Below, piece after piece: positions 18,842 to 28,600 of a stretch of DNA of 64,000 bases. This DNA comes from Prevotella sp. (GTDB lineage: Bacteria; Bacteroidota; Bacteroidia; Bacteroidales; Bacteroidaceae): the NCBI GenBank assembly GCA_022511065.1, contig JAFLSG010000005.1:1-64000 (forward strand), in the 5' to 3' direction. Under the pieces are notes generated by a model. The model was given only the letters and a program-made list of their open reading frames with translations. It searched no databases and was not told where the DNA came from. A program made the translations under genes and the position numbers. Numbering within the stretch: the first letter of the stretch is position 1; each line of letters starts with the position of its first letter.

Positions 18842-19552
18842 ATGAAATATGCAATCATAGCCGCGGGAGAAGGCTCGCGGCTTGCCCAGGAAGGTGTCTG
18901 CAGTCCCAAACCATTGGTTGAGGTGGGCGGCGAAAAACTAATAGACAGGTTGTTCCGTGTCTTCACGATGAATGGAGCCACCGAAATCGTTGTAATATGC
19001 AATGAGCAGATGACTGCTGTCGGGGAGCATTTGGCTGCCCGGCAGATGTCTATGGATATTCCCCTGCGCTATCTTGTGAAGTCCACTCCCAGCTCCATGC
19101 ACAGCATGTGGGAGCTGAGTCGCTGGCTTCATGACAGTCCTTTCGTGCTGACCACGGTCGATACCATCTTCCGTGAGGCGGAGTTCACGGCTTATGTGGA
19201 CTCTTTCCGCAAGTTGACGGATAGCGGGGAGGCCGATGGCGTAATGGGCGTGACAGATTTCATTGACGATGAGAAACCACTGTATGTGGAGACCGACGAA
19301 CGGTCGCATATCACAGCTTTCCTTGACAAGAGTGAGCATCCTCACTATATTAGTGGGGGCATCTACGGACTTACGCCCCGCTCTCTCCATACTTTAGAGG
19401 AGTGTATCAAGCGTGGTGAGAGCCGTATGCGTAATTTCCAGCGGGCACTCGTGGCTGACGGGCTTCGGCTTCAGGCCTGGCCATTCTCCAAAGTGTTGGA
19501 TATAGACCATGCGGATGACATAGCAAAGGCTGAGGCGTTTCTGAAGAGATAA
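18842..19552 (+). CDS. Nucleotidyltransferase (NTP-transferase family)
   Basis: 236 residues with the sugar-nucleotide pyrophosphorylase start AIIAAGEGSRLAQEG (nucleotide loop), followed by KPLVEVGGEKLIDR. The VDTIF segment sits where the metal-binding Asp is expected. Such enzymes couple CTP, GTP or UTP to a sugar- or alcohol-phosphate. Followed by a CDP-alcohol phosphatidyltransferase, a CTP-dependent enzyme making a CDP-activated alcohol is plausible, as in LicC-type or inositol-phosphate cytidylyltransferases; that is inference. It is the first gene of a tightly packed operon (16-nt gap to the next). Confidence 0.88.
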   Translation: MKYAIIAAGEGSRLAQEGVCSPKPLVEVGGEKLIDRLFRVFTMNGATEIVVICNEQMTAVGEHLAARQMSMDIPLRYLVKSTPSSMHSMWELSRWLHDSPFVLTTVDTIFREAEFTAYVDSFRKLTDSGEADGVMGVTDFIDDEKPLYVETDERSHITAFLDKSEHPHYISGGIYGLTPRSLHTLEECIKRGESRMRNFQRALVADGLRLQAWPFSKVLDIDHADDIAKAEAFLKR

Positions 19553-19568
19553 TAGAATTTCTAAAAGG

Positions 19569-20429
19569 ATGAAGGTGTTGGCAATACAACGGGCGGAGCA
19601 GTTTTCTCCCAACTCTGTGGAGAAAGACAATGCAATCATGGAAGCAGTCGTGAGTAGGTTGCGGCAGCAAGGGCATGAGGTGTCCATCGTGAGAGAGGGC
19701 GCTGATTGTCTCTCTCATGTTGCATCCTCATCACGCCTTTCGGCGACTCCTTCCGATTCTTCGGATACCTTCTCCTTGATTATAACGATGTCACGCCTCC
19801 CTGAAACACTTGAATGGTTGAAGTTGCAACAAGGTAGCAGGGTCATCAATTCAGCAGAGGGCATTGCACGATGCGCCCGTAAGGAGATTGATGCGCTGAT
19901 GCGCCGCATTGGTACACCAATGCCTCCCACGGAAGGCGCAGACGGCTATTGGCTGAAGCGTGGGGATATGGCGGCGCAGACAAAAGATGATGTGCAATAC
20001 GCCGCTGACCTTCAGGATTTGGAAGAAAAGAAATCGCAGATGCAGGCGCGGGGCATTACGGACATCGTGGTGAGTGCGCATGTCAAGGGCGACTTGGTTA
20101 AGTTTTATGGTGTGCTTGGCACGGGTTTCTTCCGATGCTTCTATCCTACGGACGATGGAGGTTCAAAGTTCGGGGATGAGGCACTCAACGGCAAGGCGCA
20201 TCATTATGCCTTTCAAACAGCCTGCTTACATCAACAAGCAGAGCAGTTAGCAGCACAAGCAGGCATCTTAGTGTATGGAGGTGACTGCATCGTGAGGGCA
20301 GACGGCACGTATTGCATGATAGACTTCAATGACTGGCCGAGTTTCTCGCGTTGTCGTGAAGAGGCGGCTGATGCTATCGTCAAGAGGGTGATGATGGAGA
20401 TGGAAGAATGTAATGAGAAATCAAGATAA
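19569..20429 (+). CDS. ATP-grasp-like protein of the head-group operon
   Basis: 286 residues. The N-terminal MKVLAIQRAEQFSPNSVEKDN and the fold order suggest an ATP-grasp ligase related to RimK or tubulin-tyrosine-ligase types. The central part holds WLKRGDMAAQ and VVSAHVKGDLVKFYGV; near the C-terminus GGDCIVRADGTYCMIDFNDWP fits the metal-binding Asp/Asn strand of that fold. ATP-grasp enzymes join a carboxylate to an amine or thiol through an acyl-phosphate. Its presence in a head-group operon hints that an amino-acid-like group is attached to something; the substrate is unknown. Confidence 0.72.
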   Translation: MKVLAIQRAEQFSPNSVEKDNAIMEAVVSRLRQQGHEVSIVREGADCLSHVASSSRLSATPSDSSDTFSLIITMSRLPETLEWLKLQQGSRVINSAEGIARCARKEIDALMRRIGTPMPPTEGADGYWLKRGDMAAQTKDDVQYAADLQDLEEKKSQMQARGITDIVVSAHVKGDLVKFYGVLGTGFFRCFYPTDDGGSKFGDEALNGKAHHYAFQTACLHQQAEQLAAQAGILVYGGDCIVRADGTYCMIDFNDWPSFSRCREEAADAIVKRVMMEMEECNEKSR

Positions 20430-20456
20430 AGGAAATAAATAGCAGTCAGAATAGAT

Positions 20457-21383
20457 ATGGCAACATTTAAGGAATTGTTACGGGCATCGTTTAAGTCGGA
20501 AGACACGGAAGAGTGGCTTGACGTGCATTTCACTCGTCCGATAGGACTGGCGTTCGCCTTGTTGTGGAATAAGTTCGACATTCATCCGAATGTCATCACG
20601 ATTGGCTCTATCTTTTTGGGCGTTGGGGCGGGGTGGATGTTCCACTATACTGACCTCATGCATAATCTCTGCGGTGTCTTGCTGCTTATGTTTGCCAATT
20701 TCTGCGATTCCACAGATGGGCAGATGGCGAGATTGACGGGCAAGAAGACGCTTGTAGGTCGTGTGCTTGATGGTTTTGCGGGAGATTTGTGGTTTGCCGC
20801 CATTTATTTCGGCATCATCTTCCGCTTGTGGCATCAACCGATGCCGATTCTTGGCATGGAGTGGGGCATTTGGGCATTCGTGCTTTGCGCCGCGGCTGGT
20901 TTGGGGTGTCATTCTCACCAAGCAGCGCTTGCTGATTATTACCGTCAGGTGCATTTGTTTTTCCTTCTGGGCAAGGATGGTAGCGAACTTGATAACTATG
21001 CGCAGCAGCGTGCCATCTATGAGAGTCTCCCGAAATCGAAATGGTTTGCCCGCCTTTTCTATTACAACTATGCCAACTATTGCAAGAGTCAGGAGAAGCG
21101 TACGCCGGCATTTCAGCAATTCTTCTCCTTGTGGAATGCAAGTGAGAAGAATCAGCAGGTAAAAGATAGATTCTTGGCAGGCAGTCGCCCCTTGATGAAA
21201 TACACAAACCTCTCGCAATTCAACTCGCGTGCCATCACCATCTATGTGGCATGTCTTATTAACCTCCCGTGGATTTATCCCCTTGCAGAACTTACTGTGT
21301 TTCAGGCGATGTATCTGTATATGCGCCACCGTCATGAGCGTCTTTGCAAGGAGTTGAGTGCGGAATATCTTCAGAAATCATGA
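20457..21383 (+). CDS. CDP-alcohol phosphatidyltransferase family protein
   Basis: 308 residues, membrane-embedded with about five or six helices. The family signature lies at 84-110: Asp84, Asp87-Gly88, Ala91-Arg92, Gly101, Asp105 and Asp110. The family consensus is D(x)2DG(x)2AR(x)8G(x)3D(x)3D; here the last spacing is four residues, with glycine at 109. Members move a phospho-alcohol from a CDP-carrier at the membrane face. The long C-terminal half (about 170-308) is more polar than in PgsA-type enzymes. It overlaps the HAD gene by ATGA. Confidence 0.88.
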   Translation: MATFKELLRASFKSEDTEEWLDVHFTRPIGLAFALLWNKFDIHPNVITIGSIFLGVGAGWMFHYTDLMHNLCGVLLLMFANFCDSTDGQMARLTGKKTLVGRVLDGFAGDLWFAAIYFGIIFRLWHQPMPILGMEWGIWAFVLCAAAGLGCHSHQAALADYYRQVHLFFLLGKDGSELDNYAQQRAIYESLPKSKWFARLFYYNYANYCKSQEKRTPAFQQFFSLWNASEKNQQVKDRFLAGSRPLMKYTNLSQFNSRAITIYVACLINLPWIYPLAELTVFQAMYLYMRHRHERLCKELSAEYLQKS

Positions 21384-22081
21384 TAAAGGGCTATATATTC
21401 GACTACGGTGGAACGCTTGACACGGGCGGCCATCATTGGGGAAAGGTGATTTGGCACGCCTATGAGCGTTGTGGTGTTCCCGTTGCCGAAGCAGATTTTC
21501 GGGATGCGTATGTTCATGCAGAACGCACGTTGGGCAAGAACCCCATCGTTCAGCCTACGTTCACTTTCCTGCAGACCCTTCAGGCGAAGATAGGTATTGA
21601 GATTGACCATCTTGCTGCCTCTGGTAAGATTGAGGCAGAATTGGCACAGCGGTATGCAGATGCCGTGGTCACAGATTTATATAAGCGTACGCAAGAAGAA
21701 ACGGAGCGTAGCCGTAAGGTGCTTTCCGTCTTGCATGATCGTTGTCCGATGGTGCTTGTCAGCAACTTCTATGGCAATATTGCCGTGGTGCTGAAAGAGT
21801 TCGGGCTTGATGGTCTTTTCAGTCAGATTGTGGAATCGGCGGTAGTGGGTGTCCGCAAGCCGGACCCGCGCATCTTCACGCTGGGTGTGGAGGCTTTGGG
21901 ACTGAAACCAGAAGAGGTAATCGTCGTAGGCGACAGTATTGATAAGGATATCGTGCCTGCCCACCAGGCGGGTTGCTATACGGTGTGGTTCCGCGGTGAG
22001 GGCTGGACAAATGACCCTGTGGATGAGACGATTGCCGACCATGTGATAACAGACTTGAAACAACTTTTAGACATATTGTGA
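21380..22081 (+). CDS. HAD-superfamily protein with altered motif I
   Basis: 233 residues, starting at the ATG that overlaps the previous stop (ATGA). HAD motif I reads D8-Y-G-G-T: the nucleophile Asp8 is present, but the second Asp of DxDGT, the usual acid/base of phosphatases, is Gly10. Motif II (LVSN), the motif III lysine (RKPDPRIF) and motif IV (VVGDSIDKDI) are intact. In the operon it would be expected to dephosphorylate a phospho-head-group, but the motif change makes ordinary phosphatase activity uncertain. Confidence 0.85.
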   Translation: MIKGYIFDYGGTLDTGGHHWGKVIWHAYERCGVPVAEADFRDAYVHAERTLGKNPIVQPTFTFLQTLQAKIGIEIDHLAASGKIEAELAQRYADAVVTDLYKRTQEETERSRKVLSVLHDRCPMVLVSNFYGNIAVVLKEFGLDGLFSQIVESAVVGVRKPDPRIFTLGVEALGLKPEEVIVVGDSIDKDIVPAHQAGCYTVWFRGEGWTNDPVDETIADHVITDLKQLLDIL

Positions 22082-24697
22082 ATGCAGAGAAAGATTGAGA
22101 TAATATGTATGATGCTTTTGCTGACGCTCGCGGTGAGGGCACAGCAGATAACGGGCTTCATCGTTGATGCGCAGAATGGCGACTCCATCCCGTTCGCGAG
22201 TGTCATTTATAAAGGGCACAACAAGGCGGTGGTATCCACACTGGGTGGTAAGTATGCCATAGACCGCCATGAGGGTTGGGAACTGACGTTCAGTGCCGTG
22301 GGTTACTTGCCGCATTCAGTCATCGTGGGAGCCAACACGCCCAAGCGCATGAATGTGCGTCTGCGCCCCGATACGAAGACCCTGAAGGAAGTTACCGTGA
22401 GATCGAAGCGAGGGCGATACAGCAGAAAGAACAATCCCGCCGTGGAGATGATGAGGAAGGTGATAGCTGCGAAGAAGCGCACAGACCTCTCCAACCACGA
22501 CTATTATCAGTACAACAAGTATCAGAAGCTGACGCTGGCGCTCAATGAGATGACCCCTGCCTCGCTTGATAGTACGAAGTACAAGAAAAAGCAGTGGTTG
22601 CTTGACCAGATTGAGACTTGTCCGTATAATGACAAGCTCATCTTGCCCATTTCCGTGGATGAGACCGTTTCTCAGAAGATCTACCGCAAGAGTCCCCATG
22701 ACGAGAAGACCATCGTGAAGGGTATGAACTCGACAGGTATCAACGATCTCGTGCAGACGGGTGACATCCTGACCACCGTGCTGAAAGATGTCTTTACCGA
22801 CATTGACATCTATGATGACCAGATACGCCTTTTGCAATATCCGTTTACGAGTCCGATAGGTTCGGGGGCTATCTCTTTCTACCGCTATTACATTGAGGAC
22901 ACGCTTTATGTGGATAACGACAAGTGTTTCCACCTGCATTTCCTGCCCAATAATCAGCAGGACTTTGGCTTCCGTGGCGACCTCTACATTCTTGCTGACA
23001 GCAGTTGGCAGGTGAAGCGTTGTGAGATGACTATCCCACAACGTTCCGATGTGAACTTCGTGGAGAACATGCAGGTTACGCAAGAGTTTCGCAAGTTGCC
23101 TAATGGGGAGTGGGTGCTGTCGGTCGATGATATGTTCACCGAACTGAAATTGGCGAGTTTCTTACAGAAATTTGCAGTGATAAGAAACACTCGCCTCACG
23201 GATTACGCCTTTGATGAACTTCCCCGCCAGCTGTTCAAAGGTAAGAAGAAAGAGGTGAAGGATGTGAACGCCATGATGCGGGGTGATGACTTCTGGTCGC
23301 AGTACAGGCAAGTGGAACTGACAAAGAGCGAGAGTTCCATGGATGTCTTTATCCAAAACATAGAGAAGACCAAGGGGTTCAAGTATATTATTTTCGGTTT
23401 GAAGGCATTTATCGAGAATTTCGTGGAGACAGGTTCAAAGGAGCATCCGAGTAAGGTGGACATCGGGCCAATCAATACGATGGTGTCCGCCAACTTCATT
23501 GACGGCTTCCGTACCCGTATCTCTGCGCAGACCACTGCCAATCTCGACTCCAATTTCTTCATGCGCGGCTATGTGGCGCGTGGATGGGAGTCGCGTAAGA
23601 ACTATTATAAGGCTGACCTTATCTGGTCATTCAACAAAAAAGAATATCTGCCGCGGGAATTCCCGATGCGCACCCTTACATTCTCTTCCACCTACGACGT
23701 GATGTCGCCCTCTGACAAGTTCCTGCATACTGACAAGGATAATGTGTTCACGGCACTGAAGTGGTCGCAGGTGGATAAGATGATGTTCTACAACCGCCAG
23801 TCGCTCACTTTCGAACGTGAGGAGGACTGGGGATTCCGCACGACGCTGTCGCTGAAGGCGGAGGAGAACGATGCCGTAGGCGATCTCTATTTCATCCCTC
23901 TCTCTGAGAGTGACGACCGCAGCATTTGGTGGAATCCGCTGCCTGCTCATGTCACGCTTGGGCTGCCCGAGGATGTTTATGTGCGCTCCCGAAAGATTCG
24001 CACGACGGAGTTGCGTGCCGAAATTCGCTTTGCACCCGGCGAGACATTCATCAATACCAAACAACGTCGTCTGCCCATCAATCTTGATGCGCCCGTGTTC
24101 ACCCTCAGTCACGCCATCGGTCTGAAGAACGTGCTTGGGGGCGACTACAGCTATAACTTTACCGAGGCAAGCATCTACAAGCGCTTCTGGCTTCGCTCGT
24201 GGGGAAAGATGGACTGGCTTATCAAGGGTGGCATCCAGTGGGAGCAGGTTCCGTTCCCGTTGCTCATCATGCCTGAGACCAACCTTTCCTATATCGTGCA
24301 GGACTACACCTTCGAGGCTATCAACAATATGGAGTTCCCCACGGACCGCTATCTCTCAGCACAGCTGAACTGGGACATGAACGGCAAGATTTTCAATCGC
24401 ATCCCGCTCCTGAAGAAACTCAAGTGCAGGGAATGGATAGGAATCCGTTGTCTATGGGGCGAGTTGAGCGACAAGAATAATCCCTATGTAGAGCAGAATG
24501 CGGGCAGCAACTTGCTGATGTATTTCCCTGCAGGGGCTTATGTGATAGACCCCAAGCGGCCATATTTCGAGTTGTCTCTTGGTGTCCACAATATCTTCAA
24601 GCTTGTCCATATAGAGTATCTGAGACGACTGAATTACAATGAGTTGCCCACCGCCCACAAGCATGGTGTTCGTCTGATGATTAGAATGACCTTCTGA
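22082..24697 (+). CDS. DUF5686 outer-membrane protein with carboxypeptidase-regulatory-like domain
   Basis: 871 residues. Signal peptide about 1-20 (ending VRAQ), a carboxypeptidase-regulatory-like beta-sandwich (about 22-98; ITGFIVDAQNGDSIPFASV), then the long DUF5686 region, ending in beta-barrel-like strands and a C-terminal aromatic residue (RLMIRMTF), as expected of an outer-membrane protein. DUF5686 proteins are widespread in Bacteroidetes, with no firm function. It starts directly after the HAD stop and may serve surface display of the operon's product. Confidence 0.87.
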   Translation: MQRKIEIICMMLLLTLAVRAQQITGFIVDAQNGDSIPFASVIYKGHNKAVVSTLGGKYAIDRHEGWELTFSAVGYLPHSVIVGANTPKRMNVRLRPDTKTLKEVTVRSKRGRYSRKNNPAVEMMRKVIAAKKRTDLSNHDYYQYNKYQKLTLALNEMTPASLDSTKYKKKQWLLDQIETCPYNDKLILPISVDETVSQKIYRKSPHDEKTIVKGMNSTGINDLVQTGDILTTVLKDVFTDIDIYDDQIRLLQYPFTSPIGSGAISFYRYYIEDTLYVDNDKCFHLHFLPNNQQDFGFRGDLYILADSSWQVKRCEMTIPQRSDVNFVENMQVTQEFRKLPNGEWVLSVDDMFTELKLASFLQKFAVIRNTRLTDYAFDELPRQLFKGKKKEVKDVNAMMRGDDFWSQYRQVELTKSESSMDVFIQNIEKTKGFKYIIFGLKAFIENFVETGSKEHPSKVDIGPINTMVSANFIDGFRTRISAQTTANLDSNFFMRGYVARGWESRKNYYKADLIWSFNKKEYLPREFPMRTLTFSSTYDVMSPSDKFLHTDKDNVFTALKWSQVDKMMFYNRQSLTFEREEDWGFRTTLSLKAEENDAVGDLYFIPLSESDDRSIWWNPLPAHVTLGLPEDVYVRSRKIRTTELRAEIRFAPGETFINTKQRRLPINLDAPVFTLSHAIGLKNVLGGDYSYNFTEASIYKRFWLRSWGKMDWLIKGGIQWEQVPFPLLIMPETNLSYIVQDYTFEAINNMEFPTDRYLSAQLNWDMNGKIFNRIPLLKKLKCREWIGIRCLWGELSDKNNPYVEQNAGSNLLMYFPAGAYVIDPKRPYFELSLGVHNIFKLVHIEYLRRLNYNELPTAHKHGVRLMIRMTF

Positions 24698-24706
24698 ACA
24701 AACGGC

Positions 24707-25348
24707 ATGGAAATCATACTTGCAGACAACCAAGACATCACCCGCGCAGGCTTGATGCACATCTGTTCCGATTTGCCGGACATTTCCTATCAGCGGGTCT
24801 CTGACAAGGCGGGTCTTGTTGAGCGGCTCCGTCAGACGGATGATGCCGTGGTGGTGCTCGACTACTCGCTTTTCGACATCGGTGATGTCGATGACTTGGA
24901 AATACTCCATGCCCGTTTCCCGTATGTCCGTTGGGTTCTTTTCAGTTTTGAACTCTCCTGCGACTTCGTGCGCCGGGTTGTTGCGCTCAGTTCCCATTTC
25001 AGCATTCTGCTCAAGGACTCTCCCATGCAGGAGATTCGCGAGTGCGTCCTCTATGCCTGCCGTAGCCGCCGTTTCATCTGTCAGCGCATGGCGGAGACAC
25101 TCCTTGCGCCTGCTCCCGCAATCTCGCATGAAGATGCAAGGCTCACCCCGACGGAACTGCAGATACTCAAGGACATCGCCCTGGGACTGACCACGCGGGA
25201 GATAGCTGACAAGCGCATCTCCAGTTTCCATACCGTCAATACGCATCGGAAAAACATTTTCCGCAAGCTGGGGGTAAACAATGTGCATGAGGCCACAAAA
25301 TATGCTCTCCGAGCCGGACTCGTTGATTCTGCGGAGTATTACATCTGA
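24707..25348 (+). CDS. NarL/FixJ-type response regulator
   Basis: 213 residues. Receiver domain with the acidic pocket (ADNQD, 6-10), phospho-acceptor Asp52 in VVLDYS, and Lys103 in LLKDSP; then a LuxR-type helix-turn-helix (about 144-205: LTPTELQIL, GLTTREIADK, FHTVNTHRKNIFRKL). It is a DNA-binding transcription factor, 9 nt after the DUF5686 gene and so probably in the same operon. No cognate kinase is adjacent; the PAS kinase at 16607 and the propeller sensor at 25617 are the nearest candidates. Confidence 0.9.
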   Translation: MEIILADNQDITRAGLMHICSDLPDISYQRVSDKAGLVERLRQTDDAVVVLDYSLFDIGDVDDLEILHARFPYVRWVLFSFELSCDFVRRVVALSSHFSILLKDSPMQEIRECVLYACRSRRFICQRMAETLLAPAPAISHEDARLTPTELQILKDIALGLTTREIADKRISSFHTVNTHRKNIFRKLGVNNVHEATKYALRAGLVDSAEYYI

Positions 25349-25423
25349 TATTCTCTCCATCAACATAAATGTAGGAATATAACTATATTCCTACTAAACA
25401 GCCTTCTCCGTCTTTTAACTATG

Positions 25424-25477
25424 CTTCTTATTCCGATAAGATGTATGTTTATTGTATTAACATGCCATCTTATGATG
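25424..25477. repeat. Copy 2 of the 54-bp dispersed repeat, intergenic
   Basis: Matches 14655-14708 block for block at the same spacing. Inside it, ATAAGATG and CATCTTAT form an 8-bp inverted pair, so it can fold. It lies between the response-regulator gene and the propeller sensor. Confidence 0.7.
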
Positions 25478-25541
25478 GAAGAATTATACAGTAAGATATG
25501 CGGCAGGAAAGGCGTGGATTGGGATGTTTTTCACGTTAATA

Positions 25542-25573
25542 TTTGTGAGTGTCGGAAAAAAGAAGTAAATTTG
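25542..25573 (+). promoter_or_regulatory. Promoter of the propeller sensor gene
   Basis: TTTG (25542-25545), a 20-bp spacer and TAAATTTG (25566-25573) match the Bacteroidetes consensus. The ATG follows at 25617. Confidence 0.8.
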
Positions 25574-25616
25574 TAGCGATTTACCAATAATTAACGACAG
25601 ATTATCAGAGATACCG

Positions 25617-28600
25617 ATGAGAAGACTGTTTTTAGCAGCATTGCTGATGGGATGCCTCTTAGCGAGTGCAGACACGGCACTGATTCCGGATATGAAGTTC
25701 CGTAGGCTCGACACGCGCGATGGAATGTCCAGCTCGCAGGTGAACTGTGTGTTCAAGGACTCCCGCGGTTTCGTGTGGATAGGCACGCCCTATGGCCTGA
25801 ACCGCTATGACGGTTACCGCTTCAGGACTTTCTACTCGAACATACGCGACACCACGTCGATGCGTGACAATTATACCGACCAGGTGTTTGAGGCATACGA
25901 TGGCAAGCTGTGGCTGAAGCAGGGCATGACCTATTGCGTCTATGATCCCGTGATTGAGCGCTTCGAGCGCAATCCCATGCGCATCCTGTCGAAGTTTGGA
26001 TTCGACGGCGGTCTTGAACGCTTATTTATCGACTCGAAGAAAAATTTCTGGGTGAAGCTCTACGAGCAGGGACTGTTTTATTACAATCCCAAGACGAAGC
26101 ATCTGCACCATTTCCCCTTGGGCTACGACAAGAACGAATTTAACCCCACCTACGGTATCTCCTCGGCGGATGAGTTGGGTGACAAGCTGGTGCTGACGAC
26201 GAATTGTGGAGAACTTGTGTGTCTCGACGGCGAAAAAGGCACTATTGACTGGGAGAATAAGTGGATGCGCGAGAATGGAGGTGTGGAGAACCAGGATTAC
26301 AAACTGACCATCGACAAGGATGGCAACTACTGGGTGGCATCCCTGGAATATACGTTTGTATATATCAAGAAGGAGAATCGTTGGTACAAGTCGATTCCCG
26401 AATACCTGAAAGCACATGGTATCACCGATGTGCCCGATGACCTCTATGTGTGGGCGGTGATGACGGATCAGAAAGGATGGCTGTGGTTCGTGGCAGACCA
26501 TGAGGGTTTGTTTGTTGCTGATTTGAAGAACAAACAGATTAAGCAATTCAAGTCCAATAAGTATGACGAGACAACCATCAGTGACAACACGCCCCGCAGC
26601 ATCTACCAGGATCCCGAAGGACTGATATGGATAGGTACTTATAAGAACGGTGTGAATCAATATGTGGAGAGCCTTTCGAGTTTCCAGAACCTTGAGTTGG
26701 GCGACATAAACACCGTGTGCGAGGATAAGCACGGCAACTACTGGATAGGCACGAATGACGACGGTATCCTCGTGTATGACCCGAAGACGGGCGAGGTGAA
26801 GAGCCACTACACAGCAGAGAACAGCGGGCTGACAGGAAACATCGTCGTGGGCTCTTACCCTGCATCTGACGGAAGTATCTGGTTTGGCTCCTACAATGGC
26901 GGTCTGACCCATTGCATCCCGTCTGCCGCCGACCCGACGAAAGCCACCGTAGTGAACTATCGTGCGACGGGGCGACCCGGAGAGCTGGCGAACAACAGCG
27001 TCTGGGCGCTGACGGAAGACAAGTGGCAACGCATCTGGTTTACGACGCTGGGCAGCGGACTACAGATGTATGACCCGAAGACGGGCAAGTTCCAGACCTG
27101 GGACACCCACAACACCAACCTGCCGAGCGACTATATGTCTTCCATCGGGTGGACAAAGAAAGGGTGGCTTCTCGCAGGCACGAGCTATTATTATGCCATC
27201 GTGAATCCCGTGTCGATGAAGCTCATGCCCCAGGCTTTTCCAGAAGACCCGAGCATCACGGTGAATATTGCCACCACGGCATATGTCCTTGAGGACAGCC
27301 GCGGATTGTTCTGGCAAGGCTCAACCTCTGGATTGGCGGTCTATGACCCCAACACCAAGTTCGTGACGCTGCTTGATATGACGAAAGGACTTTACGGCTC
27401 GAGCATCAACTCCATCGCTGAAGACAAGCGTCACACGATATGGGCGGTGACCGACCACGGTGTGTCCAACATCGTGCCTCAGAAGTTGGAGGACGGTACG
27501 TGGCAGTTCAATATCCGCAGTTTCAACAGCCGTGACGGATTGCAGAAAGCCACTTACAATCAGCGTTCCACGTGGGTTACCCGCAGCGGTCTGCTGCTCG
27601 TGGGCGGTCAGGGCGGTATCGATGTCATCGACCCCTCAAAGTTAGTGGACAGCAAGAGCAAAGAGAAACCGATATTCAGTGGCCTGCAGCTGTTTGACCA
27701 GACCGTGGTTGTGGGCGAGAAAGTCAATGGGCGTGTCATTCTTAATGAGGCACTTGATGTGTGCCGTGAGCTTGACTTGTATTTCAACGACCAGTTCACC
27801 GTGCAGTTGGCAACGGATGGCGGTCTTGTCTCAAACCATAAGCGTTTCGTCTATAAGCTGCTTGGATTCAATGACGATGTGTGGGTAAAGACATCAGAGC
27901 AGAACCCGAATATTACCTACAACCAGTTGCGTGCCGGCAGCTACACCCTTTGTGTGAGAATTCTGAATGAAGACGGCTCCATCGGCGACGAGGAAAGTCG
28001 TCTGGAGATATACATCCACCCGCCTTTGTGGCGCACGCGCTGGGCAGTGTTGCTCTATATGATTGTGATAGCCCTTGCAGCCCTGCTGTGGCGTTATCGC
28101 TTCATGAAGAAGCAGAAGGAATTGGCAGAGCTTGAGCGGATGCGCCGTGAATTAGAGAAGCGGCAGTGGATGAGCGAGATGCGCTCGCAGATGCAGGCGG
28201 AGCAAGTAGCCATGCGCAAGGCTGCGGGTGAGGAAGTGGAGCCAGAGCCAATCACTGTCGGTGACGCGCATGAGGTAAGACTTGTATCGGACGACTTGGT
28301 GCCGTTCATGAAAGAGCAGTGCGGCAAGTTTAAGGCTCCCGACCATAAGCGCGTGAAGTTCTCCTTCTTCCCGCTTGCCAATAGCCTGCAGGTGAGGTTT
28401 GACAAGAATCAGCTTGGGAGTGCCGTGCAGATACTTTTGGACAACGCCGTGAAGTTCTCGCCGAGCGACTGTCGGGTGAAGGTGTTCGTGGAGCCGGGTG
28501 AGCATACCGCTATCATCCGCGTGGCAGATAGTGGTGTTGGCATCCCCGAGGAAGCCTTGAAGTATGTGTTTGCCCCGGTAGTGGGAGACGACGATGTGGT

